A model generated the notes under the pieces. The model did no database searches and had not been told where the DNA came from. It saw only the letters and a list, made by a program, of their open reading frames with translations. A stretch of 20,453 nucleotides of DNA, taken from the IMG/VR virus record IMGVR_UViG_3300032249_000553, positions 1-20,453 of that record; one strand, given 5' to 3'. Below, one piece after another: positions 7,765 to 13,458 of this stretch. Both the position numbers and the translations under genes were made by a program. This DNA is from a virus. Positions within the stretch are counted from its first letter, which is position 1, and every line of letters starts with the position of its first letter.

Positions 7765-8586
7765 AAACAAATCCGCTAAAGATAGCGGAATTGTTACCTC
7801 CTGACTACAAGATGGGCAAGTGTTCTTTACTTCGCTTAACTCGGGGCCAGGGTTACGCTCAGCAATTTCTGTAAGAAGTTTACGGCGGTCAACCATGCCC
7901 AAATTCAAAATTTGCTTAGTGTCATAGACTGGCAATCCATTAATAGATGCAATGCAGTCTTTAAGTAATATAGTGTCAAGTTCAGCAGAGGTCTTGTCTG
8001 TAGACTGAACTAGTTTCTTTTGTACTTTTCCTGTAGGTAAAGTAGCTACGACTGTGCCAACTTTGCAGGAAACCTCAAATTGACGATCCCCAACAGGGTC
8101 CTCTAGATGCTTTACTGTTACATCTCTACTTAAATTGATTAAAAACTTTTGGTCTAGTTCACCACAGTTTGGGCAAGGACCGTAGATGTCTACCTCATCG
8201 CCAAACGTAGCTTTTCTAATTTCCAAAAGCAAAAGTTCCCGGTCACCGGAAAGCAGCTGATCTAAAACTTCTACGGTAGCTTTTTGGTCACCGATTGAAA
8301 CTGTTGCTCGTTGAAGAATCATCATCAAGCCTCGACCAATGTCCGGAGCTTTAGCAATAGCTTCTTCGTCAGCCCCAGTAAGTTCTCTAACTTCGGCTGA
8401 AGTGATTAAGTCACCCTCAAAAGAGTTGTAATAACCAGCAATTAAAGTTACTGCTCCTACAGGAGGTGCAACAATAGTTGAAAGTTCAACTAAAGCTGGC
8501 ACCTCCCGAGAGGCAGCATTCATAGCTTCTTGTGCAAGTTTGTTGGCTAGGGCGGGGTTAGTTGCCGCACTGATTGAGTTTTCCAT
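7756..8586 (-). CDS. Tail assembly chaperone / T4 gp26-like protein with zinc-ribbon cysteines
   Basis: A 276-residue protein between tail tube and tape measure. The N-terminal third is helical and Ala-rich. The middle has DIGRGLMMILQRATVSIGDQ and ELLLLEIRKATFGDEVDIYG leading into CPNCG (about residues 137-141). A second pair, CPSCS, lies near residues 254-258, so four cysteines could form a zinc ribbon. This layout matches the T4 gp26-like baseplate/chaperone family often found before the tape measure in contractile tails. By position it is the counterpart of lambda gpG or P2 gpE, which coat the tape measure during assembly. AGGAG lies 7 bases before the ATG. It stops at TAG 7756, but coding-quality sequence continues in the +1 frame to 7602. 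A frameshifted product would be 327 residues. Confidence 0.8.
   Translation of the reverse strand: MENSISAATNPALANKLAQEAMNAASREVPALVELSTIVAPPVGAVTLIAGYYNSFEGDLITSAEVRELTGADEEAIAKAPDIGRGLMMILQRATVSIGDQKATVEVLDQLLSGDRELLLLEIRKATFGDEVDIYGPCPNCGELDQKFLINLSRDVTVKHLEDPVGDRQFEVSCKVGTVVATLPTGKVQKKLVQSTDKTSAELDTILLKDCIASINGLPVYDTKQILNLGMVDRRKLLTEIAERNPGPELSEVKNTCPSCSQEVTIPLSLADLFRW
7762..7767 (-). promoter_or_regulatory. Candidate +1 ribosomal frameshift site (TTT CGC)
   Basis: Near the end of the zero-frame gene the minus-strand codons read TTG TTT CGC TGG TAG. A Phe tRNA on TTT can slide one base forward onto TTC with full pairing, which brings GCT GGT AGC into frame and bypasses the stop two codons downstream. 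I saw no matching -1 slippery heptamer, and the -1 frame closes at once (TAA after GCC). Confidence 0.5.
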
Positions 8587-8611
8587 TTGTAGCTCCTATT
8601 AATTAAACGAA

Positions 8612-9226
8612 TTAGATATTGAAAGAAGGTGCAGTTGCAGAATAGTTTTGAGCCCAAACAAGATCCCAACCTTCGTGCACAACGCTCATGGCTTCAACCA
8701 TGAGGTCGTTGCCACCTGAAGAAAGGTCGCTGTAAGCAAGGGTGTTAATCCAAGCGTTGTAGACACGGAAACGCATGGCTACGTGCATATCTTCAGCACC
8801 ATCTGGGGTATTAATGCTACCATTAACGACAGCTTGGTTAGCTGGGTTTGGATGGCTCAATACAGAGATATCAATGTTGCAACGGAATTCGTGACCAATA
8901 CCTCTGGTAGGGTCAGCGGTGCCTGCAACAGTTGCGAACAACTGCTTCATCCACTGCTGATTCTGGTCAGTTCCCATCATCACACCACGGCTGAATGAAA
9001 TCGGCTGAAATGATGTTTGTCCTGGAATCTGGTGAACAGTGGTGTTGTAACCACCTTCACGGTATGCGATGGACTCTGTAGCAACAGTCAAACCGCTAAC
9101 TCCAACGAACCCCATAGTAGGAAATTCTTTAGTTTGGGTAGTGTCTAGCGGCAAAAATTGTACTAAGAACCTAAAGTTACGGATTGGATCCGTAGCCATC
9201 TTACTTAGTGGGTTGGTGTATGCCAT
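8612..9226 (-). CDS. Tail tube protein (T4 gp19-like)
   Basis: A 204-residue protein of the size usual for contractile-tail tubes. The opening DPIRNFRFLVQFLPLD followed by MGFVGVSGLTVATESIAYRE, GGYNTTVHQIPGQ and ISFSRGV is the signature of the gp19 / Hcp-like tube family, whose hexameric rings stack inside the sheath as the DNA channel. The C-terminus, VVHEGWDLVWAQN, is also typical. It follows the sheath gene by 14 bases, with GGAG about 11 bases upstream of the ATG. Sheath-then-tube order is the standard myovirus arrangement. As a major virion protein it is expected to be strongly expressed. Confidence 0.94.
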   Translation of the reverse strand: MAYTNPLSKMATDPIRNFRFLVQFLPLDTTQTKEFPTMGFVGVSGLTVATESIAYREGGYNTTVHQIPGQTSFQPISFSRGVMMGTDQNQQWMKQLFATVAGTADPTRGIGHEFRCNIDISVLSHPNPANQAVVNGSINTPDGAEDMHVAMRFRVYNAWINTLAYSDLSSGGNDLMVEAMSVVHEGWDLVWAQNYSATAPSFNI

Positions 9227-9240
9227 TTTTGTTTGTCTCC

Positions 9241-10818
9241 TTAGACTGTGGCGTTACCGGTGATTTGACCGAGGTTAATCACGATAAACTCTGCTGGGTA
9301 TTGGAGTGCAACGCCAATCTCAATGTTAACTTGACCATTGTAGATATCAGTCGTACTGGTAGTGGTTGTATCACATTTGACGTAAAACGCGTCTTGTGGA
9401 CGTGCTCCACGTAGTCCCCCATCTGCCCAGAAATCCAAGAGGAATTTAGACAATGAAGAACGAATTTGATTCCACAGCATGTGGTCGTTATTCTCAAAGA
9501 TTGCAAATGCAGTACGATCTTCAAGTTCTCGCTTTAGATAGATCAAAGTACGACGAACATTGACGTAACGAGATGCATCTGTGTTTCTTAGAGTACGTCC
9601 ACCCATAATTGCAATACCTGCTCCAGGAACGTTACGAATAGCGTTAACTGGGACTGCTGCTGAGTTCAAAGTGTCAAGCTCAGCATTAGTAAATCTACGC
9701 TCGGTTCCTAGTGCAAGAGCTACAGTATTTGTCAAACCAGCTGGGGCTTTGAACACACCTCGAGATGCGTCGGTAGCTAGGTACTGACCAACAACTGATG
9801 GTCCTGGTGGAACTGTGAGAGTAGCGCCTGGAATATTGCGGAGAGTGTCAGCAACCGTAATCCAAGGGTAGTAGATAGCAGCGTTTGAACCATCTTCTGA
9901 GCCAAGTGCGGCAGAGGCAAAGGCGGTTGCGCCAGCAACATTGGATCCAACAGGGGTATCAAGAACTGCAAACGCAGTTCCACGGCCATCAACGTAGTCA
10001 ATCAAGTTTGCGTAAATAGCAGCCATAGCGGTAGAGTCTTCAACAGCACCGCCGGTTGCAAAGTAGTAAGCAACATCTGGAAGGTTAATAACAAGAGGGG
10101 TTTCAATAGTGTTCAATGTAGCTAAAGCAGTTACGTAGTTAGCAGCAACAAGTGCTTTGTCTACAGTGCCGTTGGCTACAACAAACGCATCTACAGCGGA
10201 AGCTCCAGCAGAAAGTGACTTGATGCCTGCAGCAGCAGGAACAGTTCCTGTGTAACCCGTGCGGATGAGGTTGATGTACTTAGAGCCAGCCGCAACAGTT
10301 GCAACAGCATAGCGAGAGTTATTTACATCAAGGCTAAGATCTCTGAACTGTTCAACAAGGTTAACAGATCCTGCAACACTTTCGTAGACAGCAAGGCTAA
10401 ACAAAGTAGCTGTGGCTGAGGTAACTTCTACAAACAACGTGGTGTTTGCCCAAGTACCTGGGTCTTTTGCTTCTACTTTCAAAGTATTAGCTGGAGTTGC
10501 GTCTTGCAAGATAACAGACGCTTTAACTGGAGCAACAGTAGTCCCACCATTTACGGTACCGACTGATCTGACTACATATGCGGAGCGTCCACCATTAGCA
10601 AAAAAGCTGTATAGTGCGCTTGGTACGTGGTACTGGACACTTGGTCGGCCAAATAGCTTCACAAATTCTGTCCAGGAGCTTACTAGGGTTGGTGTAATTG
10701 GGCCTTTTGGAAGAGCACCAATAAACACGCCAACGGCGCTGCCATTGTCGGCAATATCAATAACCTGCGGAAGTGCAATCTCATTGATAAAAACGCCAGG
10801 GCGACTGTATGTAGTCAT
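9241..10818 (-). CDS. Tail sheath protein
   Basis: A 525-residue protein, normal length for sheaths. The N-terminus YSRPGVFINEIALPQVID (the extended arm that links sheath subunits), then GVFIGALPKGPI, LFGRPS and ALYSFFANGG are classic sheath motifs. The C-terminal domain has NPVNAIR-like VPVNAIRNVPGAGIAIMGGR followed by YVNVRRTLIYLKRELEDRTA and FENND, the most conserved part of the family. The middle (about 130-270) is the variable domain exposed on the tail surface. The protein forms the contractile outer cylinder. AAGGAG lies about 9 bases before the ATG, within a 70-base gap that also holds a promoter-like sequence. Confidence 0.96.
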   Translation of the reverse strand: MTTYSRPGVFINEIALPQVIDIADNGSAVGVFIGALPKGPITPTLVSSWTEFVKLFGRPSVQYHVPSALYSFFANGGRSAYVVRSVGTVNGGTTVAPVKASVILQDATPANTLKVEAKDPGTWANTTLFVEVTSATATLFSLAVYESVAGSVNLVEQFRDLSLDVNNSRYAVATVAAGSKYINLIRTGYTGTVPAAAGIKSLSAGASAVDAFVVANGTVDKALVAANYVTALATLNTIETPLVINLPDVAYYFATGGAVEDSTAMAAIYANLIDYVDGRGTAFAVLDTPVGSNVAGATAFASAALGSEDGSNAAIYYPWITVADTLRNIPGATLTVPPGPSVVGQYLATDASRGVFKAPAGLTNTVALALGTERRFTNAELDTLNSAAVPVNAIRNVPGAGIAIMGGRTLRNTDASRYVNVRRTLIYLKRELEDRTAFAIFENNDHMLWNQIRSSLSKFLLDFWADGGLRGARPQDAFYVKCDTTTTSTTDIYNGQVNIEIGVALQYPAEFIVINLGQITGNATV

Positions 10819-10842
10819 CCGGTATTTCTCCTTAACGTTAGG

Positions 10843-10871
10843 GTTATATTCTAGGGGTTCCGAATAGTGAA
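10843..10871 (-). promoter_or_regulatory. Sigma70-like promoter candidate upstream of the sheath gene
   Basis: On the minus strand TTCACT and TATAAC are separated by 17 bases, matching the sigma70 consensus at 4 of 6 and 5 of 6 positions. The site lies in the gap between the tail-terminator and sheath genes. The predicted start would leave only a short leader that still contains AAGGAG. This is a consensus match only. Confidence 0.4.
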
Positions 10872-10888
10872 GATTTAGTAGACGAAAT

Positions 10889-11464
10889 TTATCTTGGAAT
10901 TATCTTAGACGTAATATTTACGCTTGCTACCGCAGAGATTGCGGAAGTAAGTTTTTCTGGCAAGATTTCTGAAGCAACCTTGATAGAAAAAATGTTAACA
11001 AACAGACGTTTGTTTTCTTCTGCGGTGTCCCGCTTAGTATACCCCAATAAATCTACAGGTCTGACTGTCTTGTCCTGCGGAATTTCAAGGTAGTTAAACC
11101 TCATAGGCAATTTATTTTTAAGAATTGCAGAGATAATTTGACGGTCGTGGCGGGGATTTCTGGAGTAAGAGCTCACTTGGTAGTAGATATCTACAGGAAT
11201 TGGGTAATCGCTGTAAACCACAGTTCCCGTAGCAAATCCTTCAGGAGTGTATGGGAGGGGAATATACCCACGGTGAGCCCGAGCGGTATCTTCTGATATG
11301 TCAATCATTTCGATAGTCAGGTACGGGTAAGACTGTTCTCTAATTTCAAGGTCAGGTTGCCCAAACCACACGCCTACAGGACGAGCACTATTTTTAGCAT
11401 CTGCCACAGTAATGCCAGTTAATTTGGCTTTAAGGGCTGCGTCTTCATTTAAGATAAATGGCAT
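10889..11464 (-). CDS. Probable tail terminator / tail completion protein
   Basis: A 191-residue protein starting MPFILNEDAALKAKL. Recognisable features are WFGQPDLEIREQSYPYLTIE near residues 33-52 and IPVDIYYQVSSYSRNPRHDR near 97-116, a pattern seen in myovirus neck and tail-terminator proteins that cap the finished tail and dock it to the head. The start forms TAATG with the upstream neck gene. Its place directly between an HK97-gp10-like neck gene and the sheath is the usual position of a terminator. The assignment therefore rests on context plus partial motif similarity. No enzymatic motif is visible. Confidence 0.65.
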   Translation of the reverse strand: MPFILNEDAALKAKLTGITVADAKNSARPVGVWFGQPDLEIREQSYPYLTIEMIDISEDTARAHRGYIPLPYTPEGFATGTVVYSDYPIPVDIYYQVSSYSRNPRHDRQIISAILKNKLPMRFNYLEIPQDKTVRPVDLLGYTKRDTAEENKRLFVNIFSIKVASEILPEKLTSAISAVASVNITSKIIPR

Positions 11465-11802
11465 TAGTCAGGTAGCTCCATAGTCTCTAGAATTGATTCT
11501 TGGTGCTGTTCTTCGTAGTCTTCAACAAACCCTTCAATTCTGTTCATAAAAGGTCTGATAACAGGGTTAGGAGGTACGTTTTGGGTACCAAACTCCAGGT
11601 CTTCAATTCTTTGCTTGTAGCCTGGGGTGTATTGGATATCAAAAGTGTCATCTTCTGGTAAATACCTGACATACATATTGACAATAAGACCGATTGGCCA
11701 GGCATGCTGAAGGGCCTTCTGGCGTAGGTCGTTGGTAAGTTGGTTGGCTGCCTCATCAAAGGTTTTGCCAATTTTTTCAATGATCATATCTTCAAAGTCC
11801 AC
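11464..11802 (-). CDS. Neck protein, HK97 gp10-like
   Basis: A 112-residue protein. An N-terminal amphipathic helix (IIEKIGKTFDEAANQLTNDL) is followed by beta-rich sequence and then EFGTQNVPPNPVIRPFMNR. The E-x-GT...P-x-P-x-(L/I)RP pattern is the hallmark of HK97 gp10-like neck/tail-completion proteins. Length fits that family. The likely start is GTG at 11802, one base after the stop of a 26-codon ORF, with only a weak GGTG upstream. An in-frame ATG at 11787 would shorten it by 5 residues. It is coupled to the next gene by TAATG. Confidence 0.72.
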   Translation of the reverse strand: MDFEDMIIEKIGKTFDEAANQLTNDLRQKALQHAWPIGLIVNMYVRYLPEDDTFDIQYTPGYKQRIEDLEFGTQNVPPNPVIRPFMNRIEGFVEDYEEQHQESILETMELPD

Positions 11803-11803
11803 G

Positions 11804-11884
11804 CTACACCATCGATTTCATGGGAATTTGAGAACCACAAACTAGGCCTTGGCTAAAAACAAGTGCCGTTGTATAACCGTTCAT
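11804..11884 (-). CDS. 26-residue micro-ORF leading the tail operon
   Basis: A 26-codon ORF, MNGYTTALVFSQGLVCGSQI and six more residues ending KSMV. The sequence TTGAGGAATTTGAT precedes its ATG, giving a good ribosome binding site, and its TAG is followed after one base by the GTG of the neck gene. There is no recognised family. It may be a real small protein or a leader whose translation delivers ribosomes to the weakly marked GTG downstream. It is the first open frame after the terminator at 11959-11994. Confidence 0.5.
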   Translation of the reverse strand: MNGYTTALVFSQGLVCGSQIPMKSMV

Positions 11885-11917
11885 ATCAAATTCCTCAAGA
11901 GAGGCGCAGGGGTGTTG

Positions 11918-11943
11918 ATATCTGCAGTGCAGTCCGCAGATAT
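11918..11943 (-). other. Inverted repeat / RNA hairpin ahead of the micro-ORF
   Basis: ATATCTGC and GCAGATAT form a perfect 8-bp inverted repeat around a 10-base centre. As RNA, two more pairs (one G-U) would leave a 6-base loop. No T-run follows, so it is not a terminator. It could be an operator or a 5' RNA structure. TTTACA (11943-11948) just upstream resembles a -35 element, but no good -10 is spaced correctly. Confidence 0.55.
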
Positions 11944-11958
11944 GTAAACTGTAAGCTT

Positions 11959-11994
11959 AAACAAAGAAACCGTCTAGATAAACTAGACGGTTCC
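11959..11994 (-). terminator. Intrinsic terminator after the small-protein cluster
   Basis: On the minus strand CCGTCTAG, TTTAT, CTAGACGG form a perfect 8-bp stem that extends to 12 bp with flanking GGAA/TTTC (one G-U pair). TTTCTTTGTTT follows on the minus strand. The plus-strand side has no T-run, so the direction is clear. It separates the fibre/small-protein transcript from the neck and tail genes. Confidence 0.85.
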
Positions 11995-12004
11995 TAAGTA
12001 AAAG

Positions 12005-12112
12005 CTACTTTTTCTTGACAACTTTTTTGACAGCTTTTTTAGCTACTTCTTTACCCTTACCAAATTTAGGGTGTTTTTTATCTTTTTGGCCGCAGCCGCA
12101 TGTTGCACACAT
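12005..12112 (-). CDS. Small CxxCxC lysine-rich protein
   Basis: A 35-residue protein starting MCATCGCGQKDKKHPKFG, followed by a lysine/valine tail in which Lys makes up about half of the last 15 residues. Cys2, Cys5 and Cys7 could bind a metal or form a redox centre. The tail would be strongly cationic and could bind nucleic acid. TAGGAACGCC directly before the ATG supplies a ribosome binding site that overlaps the stop of the previous gene. Small proteins with this MCATCGCG opening recur in environmental phage genomes in my recollection, but I know no function. The terminator begins 10 bases downstream. Confidence 0.78.
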   Translation of the reverse strand: MCATCGCGQKDKKHPKFGKGKEVAKKAVKKVVKKK

Positions 12113-12119
12113 GGCGTTC

Positions 12120-12356
12120 CTATCTATGTTTGGATGTTTTTTTTGCTATTTTTTTAGGTTGGGCCACAAACTGATCGCCCTTGGCGTTTCCTTTTGCTTT
12201 AGCCTTGTTAGTAGCTGCCTTTTCAGATGGGGTTAGATCTTCCCAAGCTTTCTTAGGCAAGTACCTTTTTTTACCTTTTGATGGTTTGCCATCTGAGGTA
12301 GTCCATTCTTCTTTAGTCCATTTTTTTAAAGATTCTTGTGACTTTTTTAGAGGCAT
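12120..12356 (-). CDS. Small basic conserved phage protein of unknown function
   Basis: A 78-residue protein. Landmarks are LKKWTKEEWTTSDGKPS, then KRYLPKKAWEDLTPSEKAAT and a C-terminal Gln-Pro-Lys-Lys-Ile-Ala-Lys-Lys segment. The W-x-x-x-x-W, RYLPKKAW and LTPSEKAAT pattern belongs to a family of short cationic proteins widespread in environmental phages and some bacteria, without known function. It starts at a TAATG junction with the previous gene, so it is translated as part of the same coupled run. No transmembrane segment or signal peptide is visible. Binding to DNA or RNA is possible from charge alone, which is inference. Confidence 0.82.
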   Translation of the reverse strand: MPLKKSQESLKKWTKEEWTTSDGKPSKGKKRYLPKKAWEDLTPSEKAATNKAKAKGNAKGDQFVAQPKKIAKKTSKHR

Positions 12357-12544
12357 TAGTTTTTGTAACCTCCGCCAGCTTTTTTGTACTCAGTAGCTAA
12401 AAGCTGGGCTTTGCGAGCTGACCATTCTCCTGGATCTCCGCCTTTGGTACCAGCTTTAATCTTGTTGAATAGACGTTTACGAAGCTCTGGCTTAGTGTAG
12501 TTACCAGCAGCATTTACCTTAGACGCAGGTTTTTTTGTAGGCAT
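12356..12544 (-). CDS. Small basic conserved phage protein of unknown function (GNYTKPELRKRLF type)
   Basis: A 62-residue protein reading MPTKKPASKVNAAGNYTKPE, then LRKRLFNKIKAG, GGDPGEWSARKAQLLATEYK and a Gly-Gly-Gly-Tyr-Lys end. The GNYTKP-x-(L/M)RKR-(L/I)F and W-SARKAQLLA pattern is strongly conserved in small proteins of many environmental phages, with no established role. It is joined to both neighbours by TAATG overlaps, so its start is secure. It is rich in Lys and Arg and probably helical. Confidence 0.82.
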   Translation of the reverse strand: MPTKKPASKVNAAGNYTKPELRKRLFNKIKAGTKGGDPGEWSARKAQLLATEYKKAGGGYKN

Positions 12545-12768
12545 TACTTACCCTTTTTATGAGGATTATTTTTGTGCCAATCCTTAGTTGCTTTTACCCC
12601 ACTTTTGACAGTCTTGGCTCCGGCTACCTTGGTTAGGTTAATCTTATCCATTTTACCGTTGTTTTTACCCACGTGGTCCACAATAATCTCACCAGATTTT
12701 TTATATACTCTGTGCCCTGTACCTCCAGCGGAGAGTGTGGCTGGAGATTCTTTAACTTTTTTTTTCAT
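12544..12768 (-). CDS. Small basic protein of unknown function
   Basis: A 74-residue protein starting MKKKVKESPATLSAGGTGHR. It has VYKKSGEIIVDHVGKNNGKM, a short beta-hairpin-like stretch, and a Lys/His-rich C-terminus. The start at 12768 is set by the preceding gene, whose TAA ends one base before this ATG and whose end supplies AAAGG as ribosome binding site. A longer in-frame reading back to 12900 overlaps the real upstream gene and is rejected. No family recognised. Charge and neighbours are like those of the rest of the cluster. Confidence 0.75.
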   Translation of the reverse strand: MKKKVKESPATLSAGGTGHRVYKKSGEIIVDHVGKNNGKMDKINLTKVAGAKTVKSGVKATKDWHKNNPHKKGK

Positions 12769-12769
12769 C

Positions 12770-12940
12770 TTAACCTTTAACCTTTTTAAGATTAGGGTTT
12801 TTCTTTTTAGCTGCGGCTGACATCTTCCGAGTACTTGCCGCAAGGATGGCTTGAGCGCCTTCTTTAGATACACCTTGTTTTGAAGCAATATCTTCTGCAA
12901 CTTTTTTAAACCCAGGGTGAGCTTTTTTCTTTTCTGCCAT
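12770..12940 (-). CDS. Small conserved phage protein (KAHPGFKKV type)
   Basis: A 56-residue protein: MAEKKKAHPGFKKVAEDIAS, then KQGVSKEGAQAILAASTRKM and a Lys-rich ending NPNLKKVKG. The HPGFK-x-V...IA...G-S-K-E-x-A-x-AILA...NP-x-L-K-x-VKG pattern is common in short proteins of environmental phages, function unknown. It looks like a helix-turn-helix-sized helical pair with basic ends. AGGAG overlapping the stop of the neck gene lies 5-6 bases upstream of the ATG. It opens the run of five small genes. Confidence 0.82.
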   Translation of the reverse strand: MAEKKKAHPGFKKVAEDIASKQGVSKEGAQAILAASTRKMSAAAKKKNPNLKKVKG

Positions 12941-12948
12941 TTTTACTC

Positions 12949-13458
12949 CTAATTTGAATATTGTGCGAATTGCCTGTCATTGATTAGCTCTTCAGGGTTA
13001 ATCTGAATAGCATCAAAGCTAAATATAGTATACGAGTCAGTAATTTGACCTTTAGGGTAAAACTTGTTTGGTCTAAATACTTGACCACGAAAAATAATAC
13101 GATCTTTCAGGTATTTATCAGTGCTATTGACTAGGTCTGGAATCAATTCCTCTACATCTTTCATGTTGAGTGTGACTCGCAATAAGTCGGTGTTATAGAA
13201 ACCACGAGCATTTTGAACAGTTACGCCCTGGTAAAGGTTCACATTAATACAAGGCATGGTAAATGGTAAGAGCCACTTACGACCGCTTGCAACAGAGCCC
13301 ACATCGTAAATATCATCTACGGCAGTGCTTACACTATCGTATTTCCACCAAGCTATATTCTGACCAATATGCTTAGTAAGGTCATAGTTGATGCCAAAGA
13401 GGATAGCTTCGCGCTCGTAAGGGATTTGAAACCTACCACCAGGTTCATGCTCTCTCAT
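12949..13458 (-). CDS. Probable head-closure / neck protein
   Basis: A 169-residue protein starting MREHEPGGRFQIPYEREAIL. Features include DDIYDVG, GRKWLLPFTMPCINVNL, and a C-terminal barrel-like stretch DRIIFRGQVFRPNKFYPKGQ then DAIQINPEELINDRQFAQY. The DRI-x-F-x-G-x-x-F...P-x-G...INPEEL(I/V)ND pattern recalls head-closure proteins, which seal the portal after DNA packaging. The order closure, HK97-gp10-like neck, terminator, sheath agrees with this, although five tiny genes and a terminator intervene. The start is placed at TAATG with the fibre gene. An in-frame GTG 15 bases upstream is possible but less likely. Function is inferred, coding is certain. Confidence 0.62.
   Translation of the reverse strand: MREHEPGGRFQIPYEREAILFGINYDLTKHIGQNIAWWKYDSVSTAVDDIYDVGSVASGRKWLLPFTMPCINVNLYQGVTVQNARGFYNTDLLRVTLNMKDVEELIPDLVNSTDKYLKDRIIFRGQVFRPNKFYPKGQITDSYTIFSFDAIQINPEELINDRQFAQYSN

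Noticed and set aside
10412-10867. 151-codon plus-strand ORF
   Set aside because: Lies opposite the N-terminal part of the sheath gene and has no ribosome site or family motif.
12769-12900. Longer version of the 74-residue basic protein starting at 12900
   Set aside because: The extra 44 codons lie in another frame of the clearly conserved 56-residue gene; the ATG at 12768 follows that gene's stop and has a ribosome site.
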